Part shown: positions 44,644-53,852 of the stretch, piece after piece
Numbering within the stretch: position 1 is the first letter of the stretch
Layout of the letters: the number at the start of each line of letters is the position of its first letter
Assembly: GCF_001428545.1 (NCBI RefSeq)
Contig: NZ_LMHZ01000017.1
Coordinates: 47,812-111,811, forward strand
Source of the DNA: Noviherbaspirillum sp. Root189
GTDB taxonomy: Bacteria; Pseudomonadota; Gammaproteobacteria; Burkholderiales; Burkholderiaceae_D
Reading direction: 5' to 3'
DNA length: 64,000 nucleotides
Translations under genes and position numbers: made by a program
Notes under the pieces: generated by a model
The model's database searches: none
What the model saw: the letters and a program-made list of their open reading frames with translations, nothing else
What the model was told of the DNA's origin: nothing

Positions 44644-44833
44644 TATTTTATTGCGGCCAAGAAATAGCGCTTCGCGTTGAGACAGGGCCAAACCTCGTCG
44701 TCGATCTATGAAATACTCAGGTTGAAGATCAATGTTCCTGCCTCTACCTTTGTCCTATTCTCGCATGCAAACCGAACCTCCTCCGGATCCATCGCGTCAC
44801 CCATCCTTACCGCCCCATGTGGAGGCGGAATCG

Positions 44834-46396
44834 ATGTCACCTTTGCTGCCGTTGAAACGCCCGGTCTTCCGCATGCTCTGGAGCGTATGGCTGACGGCCA
44901 ATATCTGCATGTGGATGAATGACGTGGCGTCGGCCTGGATGATGACCTCACTAACTACAGCACCGATCTGGGTTGCGCTGGTGCAGACAGCCTCCACCTT
45001 GCCGGTGTTCCTGCTGGGACTACCAAGCGGCGCTTTCGCCGATATTCTCGATCGCCGCCGCTATTTCATCATGACCCAATTCTGGGTTGCGGCAGTGGCC
45101 GTGGTCCTGTCGGTGACCATCCTGGCAGGTTGGATGACCCCCTGGCTATTGCTTGCCTTGACGTTTGCGAACGGTATTGGGCTTGCAATGCGATGGCCTG
45201 TATTTGCGGCCATCGTGCCCGACCTAGTGCCTCGCAACGAGTTGCCGCTCGCCCTGGCTCTGAACGGTGTTGCAATGAATGCGTCGCGCATTATTGGGCC
45301 GCTCATTGCCGGCGCACTCATTGCAGGACTGGGCAGCGCGTATGTATTCGTGCTTAATGCCGTGCTGTCATTGATCTGCGGTTTTGCCATCATGCGCTGG
45401 CGTTATGAAAGACCGCCTAACCCGCTAGGGCGTGAACGTCTGCTGAGTGCGATGCGGGTGGGCATACAGTTTGTTGGCCAGTCGTCTCGCTTGAAGGCGG
45501 TCTTGTTGCGCATTTCGCTATTCTTTTTTCATTCAACTGCACTGCTCGCTCTACTGCCGTTGGTAGCCCGTGGGCTCCAAGGCGGCGATGCTGGCACATT
45601 CACCCTACTACTGGCGTCGATGGGGGCAGGCGCTATCCTGGCGGCCATGTTCTTGCCACAACTGCGCCGGATGATGTCCCGCGATGCCCTAGTAGTACGC
45701 GGCACGATGCTGCAATCGGCGGCCACTTTCGTAATTGCCTTCGCGCCGAATGTGTACGTAGGCGTAATAGCGATGTTTTTTGCAGGCATGGCATGGATTA
45801 CGACGGCGAACTCGCTTAGTGTCTCAGCCCAGCTGGGCTTGCCGAACTGGGTGCGGGCACGAGGCATGTCGATGTACCAGATGGCGATCATGGGGGCAAG
45901 CGCGGCCGGCGCGGCCGTCTGGGGGCAAGTAGCCACGCTGCAGACGGTCCAGATCAGCTTGGCAGTTGCGGCGATCACTGGCACTTTGGCTATGTTAACG
46001 GCGGAGCGGCTTGTAGTGGACCGCGGTATAGAAGAAGACCTAACGCCCTCGCGCGAACTGAAAGCGCCGGTGTTCGATCTCCCGGCACAACGAACCCACG
46101 TCGTCGTCACAATCGAATACATCATCGATCCTCAGCATGACAACGAATTCCGCGCACTCATGTTGGACAGCCGTCGCAGCCGCCTAAGACAAGGGGCGCT
46201 GAAGTGGGATCTACTGCATGATATTTCGGATCCGGGCCGCTATGTGGAGCAGATCGTCGACGAGTCATGGACAGAGCACTTGCGGCGCTTTGATCGCGTT
46301 ACCGCATCAGATGTGGCCTTGCGTGAACGCAAACTGGCTTTTCACATCGGACAGACAGCGCCGGTTGTCAGGCGCTTTCTTATTGAAGCGGGCTGA
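44834..46396 (+). CDS. EntS-like MFS exporter, second copy
   Basis: 520 residues from ATG 44834 (GGAGG at 44821-44825); in-frame starts at 44732 and 44765 give up to 34 extra residues but have poorer ribosome binding sites. It is a paralogue of the protein encoded at 33772-35370: same twelve-span MFS_3 layout (NDVASAWMMTSLTTAPIWVA, SGAFADILDRRRYFI) and the same C-terminal ABM-like domain (VVTIEYIIDPQHDNEFRALM ... VEQIVDESWTEHLRRFDRVT), ending in VVRRFLIEAG. It is not GC-rich like the first copy, so the two came to this region independently. Substrate unknown. Confidence 0.88.
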   Translation: MSPLLPLKRPVFRMLWSVWLTANICMWMNDVASAWMMTSLTTAPIWVALVQTASTLPVFLLGLPSGAFADILDRRRYFIMTQFWVAAVAVVLSVTILAGWMTPWLLLALTFANGIGLAMRWPVFAAIVPDLVPRNELPLALALNGVAMNASRIIGPLIAGALIAGLGSAYVFVLNAVLSLICGFAIMRWRYERPPNPLGRERLLSAMRVGIQFVGQSSRLKAVLLRISLFFFHSTALLALLPLVARGLQGGDAGTFTLLLASMGAGAILAAMFLPQLRRMMSRDALVVRGTMLQSAATFVIAFAPNVYVGVIAMFFAGMAWITTANSLSVSAQLGLPNWVRARGMSMYQMAIMGASAAGAAVWGQVATLQTVQISLAVAAITGTLAMLTAERLVVDRGIEEDLTPSRELKAPVFDLPAQRTHVVVTIEYIIDPQHDNEFRALMLDSRRSRLRQGALKWDLLHDISDPGRYVEQIVDESWTEHLRRFDRVTASDVALRERKLAFHIGQTAPVVRRFLIEAG

Positions 46397-46852
46397 CCAT
46401 GGTTACGCCTGAAGATTGCCCTTTCAGACTTGCACGCATTCCCGGTTGGAAAGGTGATTGCTTGAATCGTTATTCTCGGCCATTTTACTAACCTGCACCG
46501 TGGCCTTTGTATCGTGACATCGAGCATAAGACGCCCGAATGTGTAAGGCACTTCTCGGTCTTGAATACGTAACGTCCGAATAAACGTGGGATCAACCCGA
46601 TACCAAGGGCATGCGGCGGTTCGCAACATACAGCGTCGTGCATGAATTGGGGGGCTGACGTCGTTGTCCGTTTAACCCGCAGCAGTCGATATGGAAAGGG
46701 AAGGGAAGAGTAGCTAAATCGCAGATGACGAACGAGCCTCAACTATCGATACTGAGAAGAAGTCCCAGTTCGTCAGGCGGATAGGTCACTTGGATATGGA
46801 AATGGTGAAGTGTTACCGGCGTTCGAGCAGGGTGGTGGACATGTGTTCTCCG
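46397..46852. other. Gene-free stretch after the second MFS gene
   Basis: About 455 bp. A minus-strand frame at 46488-46742 has a weak LysR-like stretch (ALGIGLIPRLFGRYVFKTE), possibly the worn end of a regulator gene. Nothing else was recognised. Confidence 0.35.
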
Positions 46853-47602
46853 TTATAAGGTTCGCAGAAGAAAGGTAACTCCGGCCACCAGGCACAAGCC
46901 ACCCACGAAGCGCTTGATCAAGGCGGCATCGACGCGATGAATGATGAAGGCGCCCAGCAGGACACCACCAATTTCAAAAACGGCTATGAAGGCCGCAAGC
47001 GCATAGTCGATACTGACGTAATGCAGATTGGCGATCGTACCGGACAATGCGCCGACGATCTGCAGAACCTGGCCGACGCCGATCGCCGTCAGTGCTGAAT
47101 AGCCGCACAACATCATTAACGGCACCGACAGCGCCGGGCCGCCGATGCCGGTCAGGCCTGAAAGAAAACCAGTCAACGCACCGATGGCCACCAGCCTCAT
47201 CCGGCGCCGGCGTTCATCGGATGGCAGGTGCAATGCACTACCATCGCCACGGGCACTCAAAGTATAGACGCCCGCGACGAGAATGACCGCAGCCAATACC
47301 AGGGACAGCATGGTCATGCTCAAGTGGTGACCGATCCATGCGCCGGCAAATCCGGTCGCGGCCGCGCTCAGGCAGATCGGCCGCACCAGCGACCAATCGA
47401 TGCTGCCCTTGCTGTGAAAATAGACGGCACCCGCAACGCCGGTAAATATGAAGGTGAATAGCGAGGTCGCCATGCTTTGGTGGATATCCATACCTATCAG
47501 TAGCATCAAGGCCGGCGGCATGAAGAAGCCGCCGACGCCGGCCGCGCCGACCAGGACGCCGATGGCAATGGATATTAATACAAGACTGGTGTGCGTCGGC
47601 AT
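46853..47602 (-). CDS. TauE/SafE-type sulfite exporter homologue
   Basis: 249 residues from ATG 47602, with GAGGAG just upstream. About eight membrane segments in two repeats; the family motif is seen in [20 protein letters not shown] and in [20 protein letters not shown]. TauE/SafE (DUF81) proteins export sulfite, sulfoacetate or related sulfur anions. The start has a TATAAT box (minus strand, 47638-47633) and an 18-bp operator at 47638-47655 like the one before the AprA-like gene, so it belongs to that regulon. An in-frame extension upstream would run through an etfA fragment and is rejected. Confidence 0.88.
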   Translation of the reverse strand: MPTHTSLVLISIAIGVLVGAAGVGGFFMPPALMLLIGMDIHQSMATSLFTFIFTGVAGAVYFHSKGSIDWSLVRPICLSAAATGFAGAWIGHHLSMTMLSLVLAAVILVAGVYTLSARGDGSALHLPSDERRRRMRLVAIGALTGFLSGLTGIGGPALSVPLMMLCGYSALTAIGVGQVLQIVGALSGTIANLHYVSIDYALAAFIAVFEIGGVLLGAFIIHRVDAALIKRFVGGLCLVAGVTFLLRTL

Positions 47603-47637
47603 GGCTCCTCGACCAATACGGCTTAAGCCATCATTAT

Positions 47638-47655
47638 AACTCGTTATGACGAGTT
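47638..47655. promoter_or_regulatory. Operator shared with the AprA-like operon, before tauE-like gene
   Basis: AACTCGTTATGACGAGTT is a palindrome apart from one central mismatch. Its minus-strand form AACTCGTCATAACGAGTT agrees at 16 of 18 bases with AGCTCGTCATAACCAGTT at 56847-56864. It lies just upstream of the minus-strand TATAAT (47638-47633), 36-53 bp before the tauE-like start, so a repressor bound here would block the promoter. Confidence 0.7.
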
Positions 47656-47704
47656 GAGCGAGTAATGTACACGTTGCCAGCCGCTTCTGTTCTTGCTGCA
47701 AGGC

Positions 47705-47887
47705 CGCGATCATCTTGCCGGTCTGCCCGACCTGCACATCGTTGGAGAGGAAGCCGGCATCGACAGCGGCACGCGATGCTCCGATCGCTGCACCCGCCAT
47801 GTCGGCCATTGGCTTCAGCATTCTGAAGTTGCCACTAGAACCGAGGCCGCGCCCGCGAGCCACCACCACGCGCGCGGCAGCTACATC
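47705..47887 (-). pseudogene. etfA: Electron-transfer flavoprotein alpha (etfA) C-terminal fragment
   Basis: Minus-strand translation [20 protein letters not shown], then [20 protein letters not shown] and [13 protein letters not shown]. This is the FAD-binding C-terminal domain of ETF alpha, ending just before the usual PELYIA. About 60 residues remain; the beginning and end are absent. It sits between the yeiH-like stop and the tauE-like promoter and overlaps the yeiH-like gene by a few bases. Confidence 0.85.
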
Positions 47888-48936
47888 GCAAACCGTATCG
47901 CCAGGAGGACCAGCCCCGCGATCCAGACCGTCTCGGACACCAGCATGAGAATCGGTTTCCATCCGAGCGAAGCCAGTGATTGAAACGAGGTCTTCACACC
48001 CAGCGCCGCGATCGCCATTACCAGACAGAAGCGCGACGCATCGTTGATCCATTCCGATGCAAGGTGCGGGATCCAGTGCACGCTGTTAGCCGCCATCATC
48101 AGCACGAATCCGATCAGGAAGAAGGGAATGAGCGGCGTACCGACCGGTTCCTGCGCATCGATGCTGTTGCGGTAGGAATAGGAAACCACGATGACAATGG
48201 GCACCAGGCAGGCCACGCGAAACAGCTTGACTAATGTCGCAACTTCACCGGTATGGTTGGAAATAAGATACCCTGCGCCGACGACTTGCGCGACGTCGTG
48301 TATGGTGCCGCCGATAAAGACGCCTGCCGAAGTGTGATCAAGCTCGAGAAAATGCACGATGAGCGGATAGATGATCATCGCCAAGGTGGACAGCGTGGTC
48401 ACGCCTACCACGGCAAGCAGTGTGAACTGGTCATTTTCCTTCGTTTTCGGCAGAACGGCCGAGATTGCCAGCGCCGCCGATGCGCCGCAAATGGCCACCG
48501 CGCCGCCAGACAGCAAGCCTTCCGTTCTGCCGCGTCCGAGGAAGGATGCAACCGCGCAGCCGACCGCAATGGTGGAACCGACCGCGAGCAGCACGATGAT
48601 CAAGGACTTCGATCCCAGCGATGCCATTTGTTCGAACGTCACACGCGCGCCAAGCAGCGCCACCCCGGTACGCAACAGCGTCTGGCTGCAGAACTGAATG
48701 CCGGGCAGGCAAACGGCATCCTGTGCCAAGAAGTGAAACGCCAGGCCGAAGAAAAGCGCATACAGCAGCTGCGGACCGCCATACGCCGTGGAGACGAAGG
48801 TAGCCGCCAAGGCGATGACGATGCAAATCGCCGAACCAGGCCAATTGCGTCGAAGCGCCATCGGATGCCAGGCCGCGAAAAATGTTGTCGAACGTCGCGC
48901 AATGGGCAAGCCGGGCAAATTATTCTCTCGGTTCAT
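47881..48936 (-). CDS. YeiH-type (UPF0324) putative sulfate exporter
   Basis: 351 residues from ATG 48936. About ten membrane segments; family landmarks are the [20 protein letters not shown] and [20 protein letters not shown] regions, [20 protein letters not shown] and [20 protein letters not shown]. The family (PSE) has been proposed to export sulfate. No strong ribosome binding site (AACGAG). It starts about 140 bp after the ferredoxin reductase stop on the same strand and fits a role in disposing of sulfur oxyanions made by the neighbouring redox genes. Confidence 0.9.
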   Translation of the reverse strand: MNRENNLPGLPIARRSTTFFAAWHPMALRRNWPGSAICIVIALAATFVSTAYGGPQLLYALFFGLAFHFLAQDAVCLPGIQFCSQTLLRTGVALLGARVTFEQMASLGSKSLIIVLLAVGSTIAVGCAVASFLGRGRTEGLLSGGAVAICGASAALAISAVLPKTKENDQFTLLAVVGVTTLSTLAMIIYPLIVHFLELDHTSAGVFIGGTIHDVAQVVGAGYLISNHTGEVATLVKLFRVACLVPIVIVVSYSYRNSIDAQEPVGTPLIPFFLIGFVLMMAANSVHWIPHLASEWINDASRFCLVMAIAALGVKTSFQSLASLGWKPILMLVSETVWIAGLVLLAIRFAM

Positions 48937-49073
48937 CTCGTTTTCACTTTCACCGGGCGAGCGCGCTCCGCAGACGATACGGCACCGCTTTGCGGCGCCG
49001 TATCGCCATGATCGGATATGGACTGCGGGATTGGCTGAATAGGCTCGTGCAGTAAACGGGCCGGGACGCGTAG

Positions 49074-49847
49074 CTACTTGTCTACAAACGCGCGCTCGAT
49101 TACGTAATGCCCGGGGCGGCTCATGTTGCCTTCTGTTAAACCGTGCGTTTCCAGCACTTCCACCGTGTCTTTCAGCATGGCCGGACTGCCACACAACATG
49201 AAACGGTCGGTACCGACATCAAGCGGCGGTACGCCGAGCTTCTCGTAAAAGTGCTCACTGACCAGCAAATCGGGAATGCGGCCCTGGTTTTCAAACGGCT
49301 CACGCGTGACCGTCGGATAGTAGACCAGGCGACCGGCAACGATTTCGCCGAGGAATTCATCGCTGGGCAAGTCCTCGGCGATGCGCTTTTGATAGGCAAG
49401 TTCGTCGACCTGACGACAACCGTGTACCAGGATCACCTTTTCGAACTTCTCATAGATGTCCGGATCGCGAACGATGCTCATGAAGGGCGCCAGGCCGGTT
49501 CCCGTACCAAGCAGATAAAGGTGTTTACCCGGCAGCAAATTCTGGCTGAGCAAGGTGCCCGAGGCCTTGCGGCCGACAAGAATGCAATCCCCGATCCTGA
49601 TGTTCTGCAGGTGTGACGTCAATGGACCGTCCGGTACTTTGATGCTGAGGAATTCCAGCTGCTCTTCGTAATGGGGGCTGACCATGCTGTACGCGCGCAT
49701 CAGTGGCTTGCCTTCAACATCAAGGCCGATCATGGCGAACTGCCCGCTCTGGTAGCGGAAGCTGGGCTCGCGCGTAGTGGTGAAGGAAAACAGGCGGTCT
49801 GTCCAGTGATGAACAGACAGAACTTCCGCTTCATAAAAATTACTCAT
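49074..49847 (-). CDS. fpr: Ferredoxin-NADP(+) reductase
   Basis: 257 residues, FAD-binding domain first with the RAYSM motif at residues 51-55, then the NADP domain (LLGTGTGLAPFMSIVRDPD near 113) and an end PGHYVIERAFVDK. It passes electrons between NADPH and a ferredoxin. In this cluster it would reduce or oxidise the ferredoxins encoded at 53523 and 54811. Its start overlaps the DUF971 stop by 8 bp. Confidence 0.95.
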   Translation of the reverse strand: MSNFYEAEVLSVHHWTDRLFSFTTTREPSFRYQSGQFAMIGLDVEGKPLMRAYSMVSPHYEEQLEFLSIKVPDGPLTSHLQNIRIGDCILVGRKASGTLLSQNLLPGKHLYLLGTGTGLAPFMSIVRDPDIYEKFEKVILVHGCRQVDELAYQKRIAEDLPSDEFLGEIVAGRLVYYPTVTREPFENQGRIPDLLVSEHFYEKLGVPPLDVGTDRFMLCGSPAMLKDTVEVLETHGLTEGNMSRPGHYVIERAFVDK

Positions 49848-50235
49848 CGCGCCATCCTTTCATCAATGCTTCGGTAAACCCGCTCGTAGTCGGGCCGAAG
49901 GCGATTTGTTTGAGATATGTCCATGGATAGATACCGCGTTCATGACCGTCGGAAAAGAATAGCTGTAAGGCCGTAGAACCGAGCGGTTCTACTTTCAGCA
50001 ACACAAGGTCGTCGGCCACCGGGAGCACGTCGTTGATCAAGCGGCGTGTGCTCTCACATACACTGCAACGACAGGAGCGCCGCAATACGCGGTGTGAAAG
50101 GATCGCATGCTTCCCGTCCCATACCAGCTCCAGCGTATGCGCCTTCTTGTTGAGATTGATTTCCGAAGGCCATGTCGATGACGGCATATCGCTTACGTCG
50201 ATCGGCGCTGCGGCCACTGCATCATCACAAGACAT
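49840..50235 (-). CDS. DUF971 (GBBH-like N-terminal domain) protein
   Basis: 131 residues from ATG 50235. The DUF971 core begins with TLELVWDGKHAILSHRVLRR and holds a CxxC pair in RSCRCSVC, which binds zinc in related N-terminal domains of gamma-butyrobetaine hydroxylase, and SDGHERGIYPWTYLKQIA. The ATPase stop overlaps its start by about 11 bp. An upstream start at 50289 is possible but lies deep in the ATPase gene. Its role here is unknown; a link to Fe-S or redox assembly is suggested for such proteins. Confidence 0.85.
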   Translation of the reverse strand: MSCDDAVAAAPIDVSDMPSSTWPSEINLNKKAHTLELVWDGKHAILSHRVLRRSCRCSVCESTRRLINDVLPVADDLVLLKVEPLGSTALQLFFSDGHERGIYPWTYLKQIAFGPTTSGFTEALMKGWRDE

Positions 50236-51082
50236 TGGTAACGCCCTCCGGTCCGATTTCCATGCTGAGGCCGGCGTAGCCACCATCAATCAGTTCGCCA
50301 TCCATCGCCGCCAGGCTTTCCTCGCGAATCAGCTTCTTGATCGAGCGAATCAGTGTTGCAAACTCGGGGGTATCCATCATGTCCGGCGTGCGTGGGCGCG
50401 GTAGCGGCACCTTGATCTCAGCCTTGATGCGACCCGGTCGCGCCGTCATCACATAAATGCGGTCGGAAAGGAAGATTGCCTCTTCGATGTCGTGCGTGAT
50501 AAATAAGACGGACAGGCGTAGCCGCTGCCACATATTAGTCAGGATTTCCTGCATGACCGAACGCGTCTGCGAATCGAGCGCGCCGAAGGGTTCGTCCATC
50601 AGCAATACCTGCGGGCTGGTGGCCAGCGCGCGGACGATGCCCACGCGCTGTTTCATGCCGCCCGACAGTTGTGACGGGTAATGATTCTCGAAAGCGAGCA
50701 GACCGGCGAGACCAAGCAGCGTGCGCGCCTGCGTCTCTCGCCGTGACGGCGAAACGTTTTTCATCTTCAGACCGAATTCGACGTTCTTGCGCACCGTCAT
50801 CCAGGGGAACAGCGAGTACTGCTGGAACACCACGCCGCGGTCGGATCCAGGTCCGTCGATACGTTTGCCGTCCAAAGTAAGTACGCCACTATTCGCCTTG
50901 GTAAAGCCGGCGACCGCATTCATCAGTGTCGATTTGCCGCAGCCGGACGGGCCAATCAATGAAACGAATTCGCCCGGCTGCACGTTCAGCGATACCGATT
51001 TCACTGCCTGCACCGTTTCGCCTCGCGCCTTGAAGCTGATGTTGAGGTCACGTACTTCGATATGGCCGGATAGGGTGCTCAT
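50225..51082 (-). CDS. ABC transporter ATPase of the nitrate/sulfonate/taurine type
   Basis: 285 residues from ATG 51082, whose codon overlaps the permease stop (ATGA). Walker A LIGPSGCGKST near 41, signature QLSGGMKQRVGIVRALATSP, Walker B VLLMDEPFGALDSQTR, with ITHDIEEAIFLSDRIYVMTA after it: the SsuB/TauB/NrtD type. It energises the permease at 51079. The last 30 residues after MDTPEFATLIRSIKKLIREE are a common extension in this cluster. Confidence 0.93.
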   Translation of the reverse strand: MSTLSGHIEVRDLNISFKARGETVQAVKSVSLNVQPGEFVSLIGPSGCGKSTLMNAVAGFTKANSGVLTLDGKRIDGPGSDRGVVFQQYSLFPWMTVRKNVEFGLKMKNVSPSRRETQARTLLGLAGLLAFENHYPSQLSGGMKQRVGIVRALATSPQVLLMDEPFGALDSQTRSVMQEILTNMWQRLRLSVLFITHDIEEAIFLSDRIYVMTARPGRIKAEIKVPLPRPRTPDMMDTPEFATLIRSIKKLIREESLAAMDGELIDGGYAGLSMEIGPEGVTNVL

Positions 51083-52029
51083 TTTCTCGCTCCTTCCGCC
51101 ACGCCCATCCACGGCATGGCAAGTTTTGAACAGATGTTGATCGCCTTGCTGCACAGTAGACCCAGTACGCCGATGGTGATCATGCCCAATGCGATGTCGG
51201 GATACGAGATCAGCGAATATGCCTCCCACGTGAAGTAGCCGATACCGAACTGGCCAGAAATCATTTCCGCCGCAATCAGCGATACCCAGGCGACGCCCAT
51301 GCCGATGGCGAGACCGGTAAAAATGTGTTGCACCGCACCGGGTATCACCACGTACAGAATGATGTCCTTTTCCTTTGCTCCCAGGCTGTGTGCCGCCCGG
51401 AACAGCACTTCATCGATTTCCTCCACGCCGTGGATCGTGTTGATCAGGATCGGGAAGAAGGCGCCAAGAAACGTGATAAACACGATGCTGACCTCATTGC
51501 TCGGCCAGAGCATGATGGCCATCGGCACCCAGGCAATCGCCGGAATTGGCCGGAACAGCTCCATCGCCGGCATCGTCAGTGAACGGAAGATGCGGTAGCG
51601 TCCAACCATGATGCCGAGTACCGTACCGATGATCGCCGCGCCGAAGAAGCCCAGAAGAACTCGCCGCACGCTAATGCCGATGTTCACCAGGAACTTGGTC
51701 GACTGATTGACTTCGAGAATGCTGCCCCAGACGTCCATCGGCGTTGGAATATTACCGAAGCGCACGTAGAAGTCGACCTTGTACCGCGTGGCGAGGTACC
51801 AGGTGAGCAACACGACCGCGATCGAAAAGCTACCGAGAAGCGTTGCGCCGACCCGGGATTCAAGCCAGCTCTTTAGTGAAAAGGGCATGGCCGGAGCCGC
51901 GCTTGACGCGGCACCACCTTCGATTGCTTCCAGCTTGGGCTGACGTATCGGCTTCCGACGAATCGGGTGGGGCGGCGCAGCTGTGGCTGGCGGCGCCTTT
52001 GATTGACGATCTGTAAGAGCCATGGTCAT
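51079..52029 (-). CDS. ABC permease of the nitrate/sulfonate/taurine type
   Basis: 316 residues with a polar, proline-rich N-terminal region of about 55 residues, then six membrane segments of the BPD_transp_1 fold with the EAA-like loop GVEEIDEVLFRAAHSLGAKE and ending AAEMISGQFGIGYFTWEAYS. Its start overlaps the substrate-binding protein stop by ATGA. It would take the ligand of the protein encoded at 52026 across the inner membrane. Confidence 0.93.
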   Translation of the reverse strand: MTMALTDRQSKAPPATAAPPHPIRRKPIRQPKLEAIEGGAASSAAPAMPFSLKSWLESRVGATLLGSFSIAVVLLTWYLATRYKVDFYVRFGNIPTPMDVWGSILEVNQSTKFLVNIGISVRRVLLGFFGAAIIGTVLGIMVGRYRIFRSLTMPAMELFRPIPAIAWVPMAIMLWPSNEVSIVFITFLGAFFPILINTIHGVEEIDEVLFRAAHSLGAKEKDIILYVVIPGAVQHIFTGLAIGMGVAWVSLIAAEMISGQFGIGYFTWEAYSLISYPDIALGMITIGVLGLLCSKAINICSKLAMPWMGVAEGARK

Positions 52030-53468
52030 TTCTCCATCTTGGCGAGCACTTGCTCGTAGGTTGCGACCGTGCCGCCGGTTTTCGCTGCACTTGCCTCTGC
52101 ATCCTTTTTCAGCAGGAAGGGCATCACTTCAAGCTTCGAACCACTGCCGCTGACCGCATAGAAGGCTCTGTCGGCAAACACTTTGATACCGAGCGCTTGA
52201 TCGAACACATAGGCAACTGCAATTTTCTTGCCAGCTCCCTGGTATTTATTGATCCCCATGAAGGTGCACAGCGGCGAGCTGAGCGGCACAATGTCGCCAC
52301 CGTCGATCCAGATTTCGCCAGCGTTCTTCGGATTGCTAATGGTCTTGTCGCACACCGGATCCTTGCCTTGGATGTCGTAATTGGCGAGTGTCTGTTTCTG
52401 TGCATCGTAGTTGAGACCGCGTTCCTTGAACGCATCGCGCAGATAGCTTTCGTTGACCCAGGCGTCGACGTCGAACTGCTTTACGCGTCCGAGCTTCTGC
52501 AGTATGCCAAAGCTGGTCTTGACGGCATTGACCAAAACCGGCTTGATGGTGGGGTCCATCGTATGAATGCCGTTAGGTCCGAGGAAGATGTAGACTACCT
52601 CCTTCTCGATCTTGGTCCACTGTTCGATCTTTTCCGCGGCCAGCTTCGGGTTCTTGCGTACCCAGTCGTCTGCGTCCATCATTGCGCGGATATAGGCGAT
52701 CACGACTTCCGGATATTTCTTGGCGAAGTCCTTGCGGACGACAATGCCGTGGAAGGTCGGAACCTTCGTTTCAGCTCCGTCAAAGATTTTTCTTGCAAAG
52801 CCGCGATACGGCAACAGTTCGGCAAACGGAACGAAATCGGCGTGCCCATCGATTTTCTTTTCCTGCAAATTGGTCGTGCCAATTTCCGGCGTCTGGCTCA
52901 CCAGGTTCCAGTAATCTTCGGGCCATCCACGTGCCTGCATGGCCTGAAGCAGCATGCCGTGCGCCGCTGAGCCGAAAGGCACGGAAACGTTCTTGCCTTT
53001 CAGATCGGACAGTTGGTAGTACGGACTGTCTTTATGGACGACCAGACCATTGCCGGCGCCGAAGGCGTTATAGGCGATTACCGCGATCAACTCAGTCTCA
53101 TTGCCCTTGCTTTGCTGGCCGTTGGCGCCGTTGATCAGCAGCGGATAGTCGCCCATCATGCCGATCTGGATCTTGTTGGCCATCATGCCGTTGGTCACCG
53201 GAGGACCGGACGTAAAGTTCTGCCAGTCGAACTTAAACTCGACATTCGCATACTTGCCGGTCTTCGGGAGATATTTGTCGAGCAGTCCGAGTTCCTTGAT
53301 AACGATGCCGCCGGTCACCGTATTCGTTGTGGTGTTCTGCGTGCCGATGCCAATGGTAACGACGTCTTTGGCATAGACATGCGAGGTAAGCAGAAAGCAT
53401 GCGGACAATGCAGCAGTGCGAATGATGCGGAAGCCGGCGCGGCCTGGCTTGAAGCGCGAGAGTGTCAT
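52026..53468 (-). CDS. Periplasmic substrate-binding protein, NrtA/SsuA-like, extended
   Basis: 480 residues with a Sec signal (RIIRTAALSACFLLTSHVYA, cut before KDVVTIGIG). The type II binding fold matches NMT1/SsuA/NrtA proteins: MANKIQIGMMGDYPLLINGA, KGKNVSVPFGSAAHGMLLQA, and ADFVPFAELLPYRGFARKIF. At 480 residues it is longer than the ~320 of SsuA/TauA and lacks the lipobox of NrtA, so it is an own subgroup. The natural ligand is unknown; a sulfonate or related anion is inferred from the cluster. Confidence 0.9.
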   Translation of the reverse strand: MTLSRFKPGRAGFRIIRTAALSACFLLTSHVYAKDVVTIGIGTQNTTTNTVTGGIVIKELGLLDKYLPKTGKYANVEFKFDWQNFTSGPPVTNGMMANKIQIGMMGDYPLLINGANGQQSKGNETELIAVIAYNAFGAGNGLVVHKDSPYYQLSDLKGKNVSVPFGSAAHGMLLQAMQARGWPEDYWNLVSQTPEIGTTNLQEKKIDGHADFVPFAELLPYRGFARKIFDGAETKVPTFHGIVVRKDFAKKYPEVVIAYIRAMMDADDWVRKNPKLAAEKIEQWTKIEKEVVYIFLGPNGIHTMDPTIKPVLVNAVKTSFGILQKLGRVKQFDVDAWVNESYLRDAFKERGLNYDAQKQTLANYDIQGKDPVCDKTISNPKNAGEIWIDGGDIVPLSSPLCTFMGINKYQGAGKKIAVAYVFDQALGIKVFADRAFYAVSGSGSKLEVMPFLLKKDAEASAAKTGGTVATYEQVLAKMEK

Positions 53469-53522
53469 GTTGAATCCTTCCAGAGTTAGTCAAGGATGAA
53501 AAGCTGGCGCATTTCCCGCGCT

Positions 53523-53852
53523 CTAAACCGTCTCCACCAAATGTTCCCGCTTATCCGTCTTGTCGGCCCAGTCGTCCGCATCCGGCAGCGGTTCGGTCGA
53601 CTGGATGATCAACGGCCAATGCGCAGACAGCCGCGCGTTTAGTTCGACATATTCCTTCTGCTCGTCGGGCAACGCCTTTTCGTCGTAGATTGCCTCCACC
53701 GGGCATTCGGCTACGCACACGCCGCAATCGATGCAGACGGCAGGGTCAATAACGAGAAAGTTCGGCCCTTCATGAAAGCACTCGACCGGGCAGACTGCGA
53801 CGCAATCTGTGTATTTGCAGCCAATGCACGCTTGGCCGACAACGTGTGTCAT
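53523..53852 (-). CDS. fdxA: 7Fe ferredoxin (FdxA type)
   Basis: 109 residues. Cysteines at 9, 12, 17 and 21 and at 40, 43, 46 and 50 form a [3Fe-4S]/[4Fe-4S] pattern (C-x2-C-x4-C-x3-CP and C-x2-C-x2-C-x3-CP), with the C-terminal extension ALPDEQKEYVELNARLSAHW typical of FdxA. It would carry electrons between the AprA-like enzyme and the reductase at 49074. It overlaps the HEAT gene stop by ATGA. Confidence 0.95.
   Translation of the reverse strand: MTHVVGQACIGCKYTDCVAVCPVECFHEGPNFLVIDPAVCIDCGVCVAECPVEAIYDEKALPDEQKEYVELNARLSAHWPLIIQSTEPLPDADDWADKTDKREHLVETV

Noticed and set aside
46488..46742. LysR-like stretch on the minus strand (ALGIGLIPRLF)
   Set aside because: Too short a match to be sure of a regulator relic; mentioned in the region note only.
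47603..48052. An N-terminal extension of the TauE-like protein of about 150 residues
   Set aside because: It would translate the operator, the promoter and the etfA fragment; the ATG at 47602 has its own ribosome binding site and starts the membrane domain.
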